NCBI GenBank assembly: GCA_016808115.1
Contig: JAEQBH010004410.1
Location: 62,001-126,000, forward strand
From: Tetrastigma voinierianum
Taxonomy: Eukaryota; Streptophyta; Magnoliopsida; Vitales; Vitaceae
Direction: 5' to 3'
Length of the DNA stretch: 64,000 nucleotides
Shown: one piece after another, positions 11,451-23,918 of the stretch
How positions within the stretch are numbered: position 1 is the first letter of the stretch
How the letters are laid out: each line of letters starts with the position of its first letter
Notes under the pieces: generated by a model
The model's input: only the letters and a program-made list of their open reading frames with translations
Told to the model about the DNA's origin: nothing
The model's database searches: none
Position numbers and translations under genes: made by a program

Positions 11451-12180
11451 TGGATTGCTCAGTCCATTAGCACTGAGGCCATTACCGCAGGTTGTTCACC
11501 CTCATTTCTGGCGGACCTACATGCGCTTACTAGTCAGTGGCCTCTGACATACTACGCATCGTTGCACCGCTTTGAGACACGCTGTCAGACTTGATTGACC
11601 AAGGTATTGCAGTACTGGGGATGAAATTTCTAACATTAGTTCTAACCCCCTTCCGACTTACTCTACACATGCAGTTCCTCCTCCAATGGGAGGTATTCAT
11701 TCTATTGATTTTGCTTGTGCTCCAAGATTCATCCATATGTTGTCATGGATGATGGGTGTCAAGCCTATAGAATTTGATGATGGTTGGTGGCGATGATGGG
11801 GTTCATGAGGTTTTGAGCCAGCAGATACACTATTACGTCGTTTCTCGCGCAGTGGCATCACTCAAGTTTGAACCCCACACCGAGGCCTGCGTGACTTCGA
11901 CTCTGTTAAGGTCGACCCTTTATTTCGACTCCACACCGAGGGACGCCTGAGACACCAGAGATTCAAGATGTTATCGAGGAGGTAGAGTGGTCGACACGCC
12001 TAGCCCATCTCGGCCCATAGATCCCGATACTACTAGAGACTCCAGAGCGTTGAGAGAGGATGATAAGATCCTTAAGCAAAATGCCTGGCCAGAGTACAAT
12101 GTGCTCAATCTTTATTCGAGTTTGTTAGCTTCCTCTACCACCTATAGAGAGACTTTGATTAGGCTTTAAGTCGGATTCGA
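11451..12180 (+). other. gag-protease linker of the Tat element, decayed
   Basis: No recognisable domain was found. The segment has the same base composition as the flanking gag and protease fragments and probably encoded the variable linker. Frames are short and broken. Confidence 0.4.
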
Positions 12181-12181
12181 G

Positions 12182-13250
12182 TTGACACGACCACATACCT
12201 GTAGGGCTCCGATACATCTCCGCCTTCACAACCGGGTCGAGCCGATGCATTGTTTTCTCAGGAGGATGACTTACCTCTGTAGGGTTCAGACCACACCGAC
12301 CTTTGCATATTTCGCTTGGTCGCTTAGGTCGCCGTGTTCCATCTGGGCCCTCTTAGACAATGGATATGCCCTAAATGTCTGTCCACTTGCCACTGCTATC
12401 GCTCTAGGATATAGGCCCACAGATTTTGAGCCATCTAATACTGCATAATGAGAGCTTATGACAGCATTTCGTAAAGAGGTGATGTGGGCACCTTTGACTT
12501 CGAAAGGATGATTGGGCCAATCGTTTTTTAGGTTTTGTTTCAGATTTTGAGGATCCTTGTATCCTTTAACCTACTCTTAGGCTGCCCATGGATTCATAGT
12601 GTTGGTGTTATCCCATCTTTCCTTCATTTGAAGGTGAAGTTCATTCATGATGGTCGGGTGATCACTATTTCATCTACAGGCGAGGCACATTTGACTTATG
12701 AGCCAGTATTGGAGATTAGCCATGGGGGTGATGATTTGCTTATGACCGGATTCGCTTTTGATGAGGTACAGTCCCATGGAGTTTGGGATTTTGTCGTAGA
12801 TTCAATACTCATGTCATTTGATCAAGATAGTAAAGTACTGGGCCGTTTTCAGACATGATGAGGAGCATGTCGTACATGTCTGGTTTGGGTTTAGGGCGTC
12901 GTTAGCATGGCCGTAGCAAATTTATCACTGTTTTGTACCCATGACCCACCCTTTGGCTTAGGATTTATACCCGTAGAGGCATATTTTTTATGCATGGCAC
13001 AGCTGCGCCAGGAGAGGGTCAGATCTCGACTTCATCACATTCCATTTGACTATCATGTTCTTCCTTACATTTTGAGGTTGACTGACTATTTTGTGAGGGC
13101 TTCAGAGCCATTATTGCATCCGATGGATCGATTGATGAACCTACTGATATCCAGCATGTTGAGCTGCATCAATTTTTCACAAATTTCCGCCTGCGCGATG
13201 GGGCTCCTGACACTTCTACCACCTTGATCGCTCCTCCTTCCCTTGGGCGG
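12182..13250 (+). pseudogene. Tat element protease and downstream linker remnant
   Basis: Near 12350-12420 the frame reads LLDNGYALNVCPLATAIALGY, the aspartic protease active-site region as it appears in Tat elements (D-N/S-G followed by ALNV). At 12550-12860 the fragments LGCPWIHSVGVIPS and FIHDGRVITISSTGE follow, the conserved sequence after the protease in this group. At 12930-13110 FGLGFIPVEA and FDYHVLPY...LTDYFVRASEP match the linker to the reverse transcriptase. Three separate frames are used, so the protein is broken. The aspartate itself is kept. Confidence 0.8.
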
Positions 13251-13816
13251 TCTAGTGCGCTCACTATGTGCTTTCCAGATGAAATAATTGATTAAGGGGG
13301 TATTGATGGGGTTATGTTGTCTGATGATTATGTTGAGGAGATACTCCGGATAGTTATTAGTTAGCCCGAGCCAGATTCTGCACTTAGTTATTTTCGTGTG
13401 CTTGCTTTGAGAGATGATGAGGATGCTCCTCCTGCTCCAAATGATGATGCGATTACGGATTATGTTATTATTGATATTGCATCTCCTGATATTCTAGGGG
13501 AGAGTCCGATTATGTGGGTCCACCACTTTATTTTGATGTTTTGTCGGGATTTATCTCACGTTCTGATGATATACTTGCCTTTTCATCAATGGATTTGAGC
13601 ATTTTCGAGTATTCACTTGTCTCTGTTATTGATGATATTGATGCATGTGCACCTCATTCACCCACATCATAGATTCACGACATTATGACGCAGCCTTGTA
13701 GCTGACATGACAACTCACCGGTCCGATCCGATCATAGCTTTACTAATGAGCAAGTTTCACCTTCTTTTGATGACCTTGAGACAGTTGACCTTGGTACAGT
13801 AGACCAACCTAGAGAG
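13251..13816 (+). other. Acidic linker before the Tat reverse transcriptase, decayed
   Basis: The segment 13398-13600 encodes an Asp/Ser-rich stretch typical of the variable spacer before the reverse transcriptase in this group. No catalytic motif is seen. Ogre elements often have an intron in this part; no clear splice pair could be assigned by eye. Confidence 0.45.
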
Positions 13817-14900
13817 TTGAGGATCAGTACCACTTTGTCTACAGATGAGAGGGATAGTTTGCTCAGGTTACTCAAATCATACTTAGATGTTTTTGCGTGG
13901 TCATATGAGGACATGCCAGGCCTCGACCCTTCTATAGTTCAACATCATCTACCGCTTATGCCACATGCTAGATCGTTTAAGCAAATATTGAGGCGATTAC
14001 ACCCCCGATGGAGTTTGCGGTGCAAAGGAGGAGATCTGGGGTGCTAAACGGTGTCAGTTTCATATAAGTGGTTCAAGATCCCGAAGTATTATTAATGCTC
14101 ACTCTCGCTCCTAAAGAACTGCAAGGTTAAAGTTTGTGTGGACTTAGAAATCTCAACAAGGCCAAATTTCCAAGGATGATTTTCCTCTCCCATATATTGA
14201 CATGTCAAGTTGATAGTACAAGAAGGCATGCAATGTCGTTTTTATGGATGGATTCTTCCGGTTAGTAACGATTAGCATGGCTCTCAGGACAGGGAGAAGA
14301 CATCTTTTATTACTAAGTGGGGTACCTACTGTTATAAAGTCATGTCGTTTGGGTTGAAGAACACAGGTGCTACCTATCAAAGAGCAGCTACTACACTGTT
14401 TCATGACATGATGCACAGGGATGTTGAGGTCTATGTGGATGATATGATTGTGAAGTCTCTGATAGGGCAAATCATTAGGCAACTCTAAAGCGCTTTCTTC
14501 CAGAGGATCAGATGTTTTAGATTGAGATTCGAATCCCAAGAAGTGCACTTTGAGTGACTGGAAGCTCTCGGGGCTACATGATTAGTGAGAGAGGTATTGA
14601 GGCAGATCCTGATAATATCAGAGCTATCCTTGACATGTCTCCGCCACAGACCGAGACTGAGATCCGGTGTTTCTTTGGTAGGTTGCAATATATTAGTAGG
14701 TTTATTGTTATACTGATAGATACTTTTGAGCCTATCTTCCGACTTCTGAGGAAGACACAACCTAAGGTTTAGGATGATCAGTGCCAGTAGGCTTTTGAGC
14801 GAATTAGAGAGTATTTTCTTCCTCCAAGCTGCGTACCTCCCATGCCCTGACGACCTCTCTATATTCATAGTTTCAGATATCGCTTAGTGGGTGCATGCTA
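13817..14900 (+). pseudogene. Tat element reverse transcriptase remnant
   Basis: The N-terminal block reads LSTDERDSLLRLLKSYLDVFAWS, then EDMPGLDPSIVQHHLPL at 13817-13960, as in Tat pol. The catalytic motif YVDDM is encoded at 14432-14446, preceded by GATYQRAATTLFHDMMH. A thumb/connection block lies at 14554-14770 (AILDMSPPQTETEIRCF, then GRLQYISRF). Frames shift at least three times, and TGG to TAG and CGA/CAG to stop changes occur. The enzyme would have copied element RNA into DNA in the cytoplasmic particle; this copy is inactive although the YVDD core survives. Confidence 0.88.
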
Positions 14901-15852
14901 GCCTGTAAATTGATGGGATTCCGGTAGGGAGTGAGCTATATATTATCTGAGTAAGAGAACGTTGGAGTATGAGACGAGGTACATTCTACTTGAGCACTTC
15001 TCGCTGAAGGCTTTGGTTCGGGGCCACTTGAGATCGTAGAGACATTACATGGAAAGAGTATTCCATGCAGCTTGTTTCTCGTTAGATCCTTTGAGATATC
15101 TGTTTGACAAACTAGTTTTAACGAGCAAACTTATGGGATGGCTTGTACTTTTGACAGAGTTTGATATCCAGTATGTCACTCAAAAGTCTATAAAAGGGAG
15201 TGTGTTAGCAGATCACTTGGCCTCACTTCCGATTACCGACAATAGAGTGATTGATGATGATTTTCCGAATGAGGAGATCGTAGGGGTGACTAATTTGTCT
15301 GGTTGGCGCATGTATTTTGATGGTGCATCTAACCATTCTAGATATGGTATAGGTGTTCTATTGATTTCTCCGCATGGTGATCATATCCCGAGATCAGTTC
15401 GTTTGGCCTTTGTGGATCGTTATCCGGCCACGAACAACATTATTGAGTATGAGGCATATATCCTTGGGTTAGAGACCGCACTTGAGCTTGGGATTAGAAG
15501 GATGGAGATATTCGGTGATTCTAATCTAGTGATTAGACATATCTAGGGTGATTGGAAGACCAAAGATGTGAAGCTTAGGCCATATCATGCTTATTTAGAG
15601 TTACTAGTAGGGAGATTTGACGACTTGAGCTACACTCACCTAACCAGAGCGCAGAATCAGTTCGTCGATGCTCTGGCTACTTTGGCTTCCATGATTGATA
15701 TTCCTGAAGGAGTGGTAGTTCACCCCTTGCTAGTTGAGACTAGAAGTGTTCCTGCTTATTGTTGCTTAATTGACGAGTCAGACGGCCAAGGACAAGAGAG
15801 CTTTGAGACAATTGGCCACCCGCTTTGTGATACATGGAGAGACACTATATAG
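14901..15852 (+). pseudogene. Tat element RNase H and archaeal-type second RNase H
   Basis: After a decayed first RNase H tail (15079-15235: LDPLRYLFDKLVLTSKL, then KGSVLADHLASLP), a second RNase H starts at about 15300 with GWRMYFDGASN. It continues NNIIEYEAYILGLETALELG and EIFGDSNLV, giving the D-E-D catalytic residues. A CAG to TAG change at 15544-15546 ends the frame just after DSNLVIRHI. Similarity resumes at 15568 with KLRPYHAYLELLVGRFDDL and continues to QNQFVDALATLASM near 15700, the last RNase H aspartate. Two RNase H domains in tandem are diagnostic for the Tat clade. Confidence 0.9.
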
Positions 15853-16890
15853 ACGCATACGACAGGTGTGTTATTGTTAAGGTTTAGATCGAGATTCAGT
15901 CAACTGTGCAATGAGAGGTCCATGCCTGAGTTTGTGGGTCCGACATAGAGGATTGATATGCCGTCTCGTAAGATTACGAGGACTAGCTTATTTTTGGTCG
16001 ACCATGGAGACGTATCAAGGTCGGCTTGTTCAAAATGTACAGAGTGTCGATGCATGGAGATCTCACACGTTCCACCATCAAAATTGCACATTGACCTCAC
16101 TCTCGTCTGCCATTGGGGCATAGATATTATTAGAATATTTCACCAAAGTCTTCTAACACAAGAGTTCATTCAGTTATACGATTATTTCACAAGTGGGTGG
16201 CTACTTCTATGCAAAGCTAAATGCACTAAGGTGGCCGCTTATCGACGTGTACATTATCCGCAGAGATGGTTCTCACAGAGTTGATATCTGATTTAGGTGT
16301 GTATTTTAAGGGTGAGGTTGACACTTTATTACGTAGATATGACATCCAAGATCACGCACGTCCGCGTATAGGCTTACACAAATGAAGCAGAGGAGGCCGC
16401 GAACAAGAATTAATATTAAGAGGATTTTGCACAAGATGATTAAGACTTCTCGAGATTGGTCCGAGAAGCCGTGACATGGGCGTATTGCACCTCCTTGCGA
16501 CTCAAAGCAGAGCCACCCTACTCCTTCTAGTTTATGGCTGGAGGTAGTTGTGCCCGTTGAGATAAAGAAGAGATCCTTAGTAGCCCTAGAGCAGTAGATT
16601 TCAGAGGCGGAGTGGGTTCAGTCACAGTTTGATCAGCTTAGCTTGTTAGATGAGAGAAGATTGAGAGCCGCTGACCATATTCAGGCTTACCAAAGGAAGA
16701 TGGGTCATGCTTTCAAAAAACGGGTCAAGCCTAGACCACTACAGCGAGGCGATTTTGTTTAGAGAGTCCTCAGAGGATTAGTCACCGACCCTAGAGCAAG
16801 CTTGCACTCAACCTGACGGGACCTTACATTATTAGAGAGTCAATTCCCGTGAGGGAGCTTCATGGTTGATGGATCAATGGAAACCAATTC
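15853..16890 (+). pseudogene. Tat element integrase remnant
   Basis: Broken frames cover the zinc-binding N-terminus (15800-16000, with the MREVHAGVCG-like block), the catalytic core (16100-16330, including WGIDIIR and the later VYFKGEVDTLLRRYDIQ-like block) and the C-terminal region (16640-16760: LLDERRLRAADHIQAYQRKM, then FKKRVKPRPLQ). The core aspartate in GIDII is visible; the full D-D-E set cannot be checked because of frameshifts. Integrase inserts the cDNA into chromosomes; this copy is inactive. Confidence 0.82.
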
Positions 16891-18769
16891 CCGAGCCAAC
16901 CAACGGATCAATTCAGAAAAACATTTGAGACTCCTTAATGCTGGATGGTGGGTCATCATTTCGGTTAGCCATATACTTTATCACTTGTTACTCATATTTT
17001 TTTACCTTTGCTAGCCCATTAAGCCTCACGCGCGCATTTTGACCTATTTTTTCTCTTATAGCCGTGCTTGCCTTTTCATACCTGGGATAGGGGCCCTCTG
17101 GTGTGTGGATGCCTTAGTTTAGGGATCTTTTGAGTTATAGACACATTGACACATTCTTTACATCGCCTTACCACATTCATTTCATTGTATCCGCTCCATT
17201 TCATAGTTTCTATGTTTTCACCACTTTCTTTCAATTTGACTTCTTGTTCTATCTCATTCTTTCCCACTTAGATTGGTGATCTATTAATTTTAATGCATGG
17301 GGGTTTGTTGTGTCATCCCTTCACTCATTCCATCGACATTTATTCAGAGACTTTTAGTTTGAGAGGCTTATGTCATTTAAGTGGAGTTGTTTTATTGTAC
17401 CTTCACGCTTGAAGATATGTTCGTTTATTGCATTGGTTTGTCTCTCATTGTTTTATTTAGTCTATGCGTAAAAAAAAAAAAAAGAAAGAAAAGAAGAAAA
17501 ATATATATATATATATATATATATAACGCGCACGTGTATGTATTCGTGACGTTATTGAAGTACGTATATAGATTTAGCGAGGATCATTGTTTCGAGTGTA
17601 TGTATTACTGGTGGGGAGTTCGTATGCGGAGCTTCCCGCATCCCAAGATTATGTGCTTACTTTATGATTTTATTAGTGGTATATGAGATGACCGATCCTC
17701 TCCCTGGTGGGCTCCCGGTCACTCTTTACATTCATCATCCAATTTGTCGACGACATGTCTTCCCCATGCAATGATTCGTAGATTCACTTATCATCACTCG
17801 CTTTTTTCCATACTGCTATTTATCTTCTTGACTTCATACCTCTCATTTTCACATTTATCACCCTCATATGTTTATTGATTTAGAGTTTGATGTTTCACTC
17901 TACAATCTTTTCCTCTTACCTATCTCACCACACGTTACACTTTTTGCATCACATCATTATTACCAGCACTTCCATTGGATGTTCTTGTGTCCATGGCTCA
18001 AGAGACTTCTTATGCATGTGACATTCCACACACGAGGGCATGGGGTTAACTATCAGTGTTTGAGCCTATTTCCCTTCATTTCTTTTCCTTATCATCCTAG
18101 TTCACATTACGGTCCGTGCCAGAAGACCACCCCGAGATAACGATTTAATGTTTTCGACAACATCTTACTCATAGGTATTCGAGACTCGTCGATATCTAGA
18201 CATTATTATGTGGATTTTTCTAGGAGATGACTTACTAGCATTTGGATCCATTTCTAGTTGCGGTTTTAGATGACCAGAGGTTGCCTTTTGTTATCGGGGA
18301 CGCAGGATTTAGACTCCATTCCCAAGATGCCATATCGGGGGGGCATACCCCCTATATGTCGGGATCATCTAGATGTGTTTGGTTTGTGTAGACAGATTCT
18401 TGCTGAGATGTCGAGCCATATTTTGATATTTAGGGGTTTCATCACATCTCTATTGGATGGCATACATGTCATACTTGGGCACATCCCTTATGCACTAGGA
18501 TTATTAGGAATTTGTTTGTTTGTGCATACAATTGTTATCGAGAGGATGAGTCTTGTTATGACATTTTTGGGATTCATCATGTTTTGATGTGATGCCACTG
18601 GGGTATTATCTCTTATCTTCAGATCATTCGAGGTGGTCCGTTTGTCCAAATAGTTCTTTATCGAGATAAGGAGTCATTGCTATGACATTTTCGGGGCTTC
18701 ATCATGTTTATGTTTGGATGTCATACTAGGCATATCCCTCTAACTCACCTTTACTATCTTCGCCTTTAG
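16891..18769 (+). other. 3' untranslated region of the Tat element (part 1)
   Basis: This is noncoding sequence after integrase. It includes an A-rich tract and TA microsatellite at 17470-17524. Open frames here (for example 17868-18140 and 18270-18587) have no recognisable similarity. A long 3' region of this kind is normal for Tat/Ogre elements. Confidence 0.55.
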
Positions 18770-19540
18770 CCTTCGTAATTTTCATCTCATATCACATTTG
18801 CTAGCACCGCTAGCTTAGACGTGCTCGTAATTTCATCTTCGTATATCAAGAAAGCGTTCGGGATTTATCCCGCATCACATTTGCTAGCACAATAAATTAG
18901 CCGTTCAAACTTCGTCTTCTACATAACAGCCTTCGTGACTCCCTCGCCCCTTCATATGAATCGATGTCTCGCACTTCCATCCGCATCACATTTTCTAAAG
19001 ACACAGATATCGCTCGCACTTCCGTCTCCTCGCATATTAGGCGCCCGACTTCGCCTTTATATGGATCAAACGCCTCAGACTTCATCCGAGATCACACCAC
19101 TGAAGACGCCAGATCGTATCGCCCGCATCGGCTCTTCTCGCATATCAGCGCCCAGACTTTGCCTTTATACGATCAAATGTTCCCGACGACCGATCACATT
19201 CATAGCTGAATTCGCTAAATTGCCCAGATTCTCGTCTTCTCGCATATCGCTCCTGCATCTACTTTTATATAAATCAAATGTTCAGACTTCATCTGCATCA
19301 CATTCACTGAAGACAACGTATCGTAGACATTCGCACTGGCCTTCTACATATCGCCTCGTGACTCTCGGGCCTTCATATGGATCGATGTTCGATTTCATCC
19401 GTATCAGATTTGTTAGCACCGCAGCTTAGACGTCTCGTACTTCATCTTCTCGTATATCGCGCTCAGACTTCATCTTCGCATATCAAAGGCCCGTGATTCG
19501 CTTTACCTTCTACATCTTGAATAAAGGCTTTGCCTTTGTG
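18770..19540 (+). repeat. Tandem repeat array in the Tat 3' region
   Basis: Diverged copies of a unit of roughly 110-130 bp contain the phrases 'cttcatccgcatcacatt', 'gctagcaccgcagcttaga', 'cttctcgcatatc' and 'cttcatatggatcgatgtt'. Copies are recognisable near 18780, 18850, 18945, 19030, 19120, 19220, 19290 and 19370-19450, some truncated. Such arrays between pol and the 3' LTR are known for Tat elements and can seed satellite DNA. The exact unit length needs a dot plot. Confidence 0.7.
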
Positions 19541-20081
19541 TTTCTTAGTTTCAAGTCAGACATTCTGATGCCTTCACCATAGTTCAGACTCTCAGATTTC
19601 ATCTTTATCAAAGATATCGCTACCAATATTCATGTTCGTTATCATCGCACACTTTGATCACATTGTTTATTTCAGTTGTTGTACTTTCTACTTGCTAGCT
19701 CATGAGTTTCTCCATGACGGGTGTTGATATCTATACAATGCATATGACCACTCTATCACCCATGGGTCGACCGATTTTCACTTGTTTCAGGTTTTGATAT
19801 AGGTTTCACCTTTAGGAGGACCTTCTTAGAGAGAACTTGGATCTATGTCATGACTTTACTGGCCTCCATGTTGTTTTGTCCTTTTGTTGTTTGCTTTTAA
19901 TTTTTTTTAGAACTCATTTTAGCTGCTTGAGTTTGAGAGAATTAGTGTTCTTTGTGGACACTTTTGGGGTTCTTCTGATTTGCTGACAGTTCATCTCAAG
20001 CCACTCACTTTTCATACATTTTCATCGAATTCTATTCACATTCGCTACACTTACGAACTCTATCGAAGACGCATATTCGGT
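19541..20081 (+). other. 3' untranslated region of the Tat element (part 2)
   Basis: This is noncoding sequence up to the 3' LTR. A clean polypurine tract is expected just before 20082, but only a weak purine run (GAAGACG at 20065-20071) is seen, so the tract is decayed or the boundary is a few bases off. Confidence 0.45.
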
Positions 20082-22996
20082 AGTAATTCCCAAAATTCCG
20101 TTTCTCACATTATTTTTATTATTATTATTAAATTTTCCTTTTTGATTTTGGTTTTAGTATTATTTTTGCATTTTTTTATAATTTTTTTATTTTATTTTTC
20201 AAACTCCCTCATTCCATTCCCTAATACTTTATTTCTTTCTTTTCCCCATCCCCATGACCATATGCTACCTAATCCAACCCACCCCCACCCCCCCTTCCTT
20301 TTTTTTTCCTTTCCTCCGGCTCCCTATCTTCTTCTTTTTCTCTTCTCCTACTCCTCTTCCTCTAGTTTTCTTATTCTCCCCATTCTCATCTTTTTTTTTT
20401 TTTTTCTTATCAATTTTTACTCTTAAAAGAAGCAAATTAAAAGAAACATCACAAATGTAAAAGACTCATACCTTCTTTATTTTTTTAATTTTTAAATTTT
20501 TTTTTTCTCCTCGTGTTGTCAACACTCTTTACACATTTTTCTTTAACATAAAATTCACATATGTGTATATATTTGTGGGATTTAATTTTTCTTTTATGAG
20601 CTATTATGATATTTATGTATATTGATATGATCAATTGTTGTTGGTAAAATTTATGTAATTAACTTGAATATTTCATTTTTCTCTTACTTTATTGTATTTA
20701 GGTTTATTTTGTGTTATTTATGTGTAATTATACTTTTGTGTGTTAATAGTTAACTTGAAAATTTTTGCATAGGCTTTAGGTTGTCAAATATTAAATTAGA
20801 AGTTTTTTTTAGATATAGTTTAGATTTTAATATGTGAAATTAATCTTGAATAATAGAAAATTAAATTTTATAATATTTGAATTTAACCTAAGCTTATCAC
20901 TTTGAATTGTTAATTGAATATACCTTTTATTTAATTTAGTATGATTGAAAGTTATAATTTTATTTTGAATTAAGGTTAAATTATTAAATATTCAAATTAC
21001 GCCAAACCCATTAGTTTAAGTCCATTAGTTCAGCTCAACCATTGGGCTAAACCTGACAAATTGGGCATCTCATCAATGTGACACAACCTGACACTAGAAG
21101 TTCCCATTACCTAGCTGTCCATCAAATTAAGCCCAACTTATTACTTTTAAATTATTACCTGCGCCTAACATAACAAAGAAAACCCATTACTTAGCTGCCA
21201 TTAGTCTGTACCATCAAATTCGTTCTCAACCCATTGGGCTATATTAGTTTAAGTGGTTATTAGTTTAAAGTTCAACATAATTGTGCTTCAACACATTAGT
21301 TTAAACCAATTAGTGTAGGCCCAATATAATTAGGCTCAACCCATTAGTTTAAGCCCAATAGTCTAGGCCCACCAAATTAAGTCAAACTCATTAGTTTGGG
21401 GTTCTCATCAACAAAGCAAACCTATTAGCTTAAGTTTCTATTGGGCTTCAGCCAACATACTCAGTTTCATCAAATTAGCCTAACCGCACAGCTTAAAGCG
21501 ATATTAGTCTAAAGCAACATAATTGAGGCCAATCAAATTGTGCTCACTCCATTGCTTAGTTTCATTAAGATAGCCCAATATACTTACGCTTCATCTCTAT
21601 TATTTTAACCCATTACCTGCACTCCAACTCATTGGGCTTTCTAGTTTCATTACCAGGCCCATCAAATTATACCCAATCCATTAGTCTAGGCCCAATATAC
21701 TCAGGCCCAATCTATTACAATCCACTTACTTAGACTCAATCCATTAGGTTTAACTTATCTAGACCCAACCCCTTAAGTTAGTTTACCTACCCTTAGGTCA
21801 TTCGACCAGTTTTCGTCACATATTCTCGACGGGCCTTTGGGTCACAAATTTCCACCTTTAATTTATTAAATTTATCAATTTTTAAAATTCATTTTTTTTC
21901 AATTTAATCTTAAAATTCAAGTGCTAAATTTCATTCCTCATTTTTTTTTAAAATTTAAATATCCAATTTTCAAAAATTCAAATTCACATTTTTTGATATT
22001 CTAAAATTCAATTCCCTTAATTTTCAATTTCATTTTTTTTCCAAGTTTTCATTTTTTTTTTCCAATTTACAAAATTCTCAATTTCAAAAACTTAAATGTC
22101 ATAATCTAAAAATTCGAAGTCTCCTAATTTCCAATTTCAAATTTTAAAGTTTACAATTTCCTAATCCAAAAATTCAAAGTTTCATAATTTAAAAAGTCAA
22201 ATATCTCAATTCTAATTTCAAATTTCTAAATTCCAAATCTCAAATTCATAAAATTGCCTTTTAATTCAAAATCCACTTCAAAATCTCAATTCAAAATTCT
22301 CAAACTTTAAATTCATTTCAAAATTCTCAATTCCCAAAATTTCAAACTTACAATTTCAATTTCACCACTGTAAATTCCAAACACATGATTGTTCGAGTGT
22401 TCCTAGGAAATAGAATTGTATGAGCGACCCAGATAACATATACATGGACGTGGGTGGCGCCCGACATCTCATGTATCATTTTAACAAATAATTCGATTTT
22501 TGATCTATAACTGTTTTTTGAATTGAATATGAATATTTTATATTATTGTGTCGAACTAACATAATTTTCTATGGATAGGGCTCTCGATTCACTGCCAAGG
22601 TATACATTTCTTCTCTTTAATTTTACTATTTATTTATCATCTACGAGCGATTTGCAGATTGTAATTAATCGATTGATCGGGTCATGGGCTCCCTAAACTC
22701 GCTTAAGAGAGCATGCTTTTTATACGAGCTTAGAAGGATGCTATGGCTCACTATCGTACTTTCCCCGACAGTGCAACATGACTCCTGATTCTAATCGCTT
22801 TTCATGTATTCACGTTTCTTTTCCTGCAAATAAGCGAGTCACACTAATGTTTTTTATTTCTATTTCGTTTTTTAAAAAATACACAAAATAAAGCGTGCGA
22901 CCTTAAACCGCTTTCTAAAAAAACGGTTTTTCAAAACAAGAAAAAACGGTAGATTTCGCCATCAAGCTGAACTCACACGAAAAATCGCGGTCCACA
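20082..22996 (+). repeat. 3' LTR of the Tat element
   Basis: It aligns with 6136-9059 over its whole length, starting at the shared CCCAAAATT(T/C) segment and ending GGTCCACA at 22989-22996. The TA microsatellite is reduced to a few units. The GCCCA-rich array (21000-21760) and the AAATTC block (21850-22380) are both present but differ in copy arrangement from the 5' LTR. Confidence 0.88.
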
Positions 22997-22999
22997 CAG

Positions 23000-23830
23000 C
23001 CGCCACTATAAACTCGACGATTAAATATTGCGTGTAAATTTTAATTTCCAGATTTAATTTAAAAATTTATACCTAAAATACAATAATGGCTTTCTCATTG
23101 TCAAGTTGCCGACTTAAGAGTAAACTTTTCATCTCGAGAGAAATCCCACAAGATTCTATCTTCTAAAGGACTACAAGGAATATGAATTGCTTTAATATCT
23201 AATAGCACATTCCGAGGAAGGATAGTTGAAATTGAATGAAAATTTCATTATTTAGTTTCATGATTTATAAACTCGTGAACTTTAGCATTCAAATTAATAT
23301 ATTGTAAATTGGTATCATCCACAAAAACAACTAGAGGCACCATATAAACCCAATTATCTATCAAAAAGCAAACTTTTCTACCATCTCATATGGACCATTT
23401 TACATCATTCCAATACACTTTCTATAATTAATAATTTATTTCCACAAATTGGAATCTTCACCTTTTTTGGGATATTAAAAAGTTATTGTTCTTAACATAT
23501 TTATCTAGCATTATTCTTGTCCATATATTATCATTATTTGTGAGAATTCTCGAGCCTAGTTTTACTTTTAAATCTTTATTAACATCATCGTTCTTCTTAA
23601 TTTCTAGTCCACCTTCAGATTTTGGTATACAGATATCATGCCAAGCCACTAAAGGAAATGCCTTAGTACCGTTGACCCCATATTTGGTTGTCATAAGAAA
23701 CTATTGTTTTCAGTTGAGTATTCATCAAGTTGACTTTTTTTTCTCTAAGCATGTTTCACAATTTGATTATTCTAATTTGTGGATTGATATCTCTCACTCA
23801 CTCAAATAAGAATCCATAGGGAAAGATTTT
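23000..23830 (-). pseudogene. LINE (L1-type) ORF2 fragment: reverse transcriptase tail and zinc-binding domain
   Basis: On the minus strand 23694-23458 reads GTKAFPLVAWHDICIPKSEGG, then a DVNKDLKVKLGSRIL-like stretch and NIWTRIMLDKYV, the region after the reverse transcriptase in plant L1-type LINEs. Beyond a stop at 23458, the 23390-23060 part gives DGRKVCFLIDNWV, then FINHETK, then LPLEDRILWDFSRDEKFTLKSA-type sequence (the zf-RVT domain). The frame is broken by several stops. The 5' part (endonuclease and catalytic reverse transcriptase) is absent, as is usual for truncated LINEs. The RNase H end lies at 5551-6135, so the Tat element sits inside this LINE. Confidence 0.85.
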
Positions 23831-23918
23831 GGCGCACCCACAACTAAATTAACTAATTGGACCTTTTTCATGAACCTTCGATATTTCTATTTAAGCCCAA
23901 GGGCACACTGAGCAACTT

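Larger units (their letters stand above)
6136..22996 (+). mobile_element. Ty3/gypsy Tat-lineage (Ogre-like) LTR retrotransposon, 16.9 kb, nested in a LINE
   Basis: Two direct repeats of about 2.9 kb (6136-9059 and 20082-22996) enclose a primer-binding site, gag, protease, reverse transcriptase, RNase H, a second archaeal-type RNase H and integrase, in that order. The second RNase H before integrase, the very long LTRs, the tRNA-Arg-like primer site and the long tandem-repeat 3' region are hallmarks of the Tat clade, which includes Ogre. All coding parts are broken by stops and shifts; CAG to TAG and TGG to TAG changes are common, so the copy cannot act alone. LTR ends are degenerate, the exact start is uncertain by a few bases, and no target duplication could be seen. 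It interrupts a minus-strand LINE. Confidence 0.9.

Noticed and set aside
18935..19429. Plus-strand frame of 164 codons, Ser/Arg-rich
   Set aside because: It lies inside the Tat 3' tandem repeats, and the repeated peptide phrases follow the DNA repeat.
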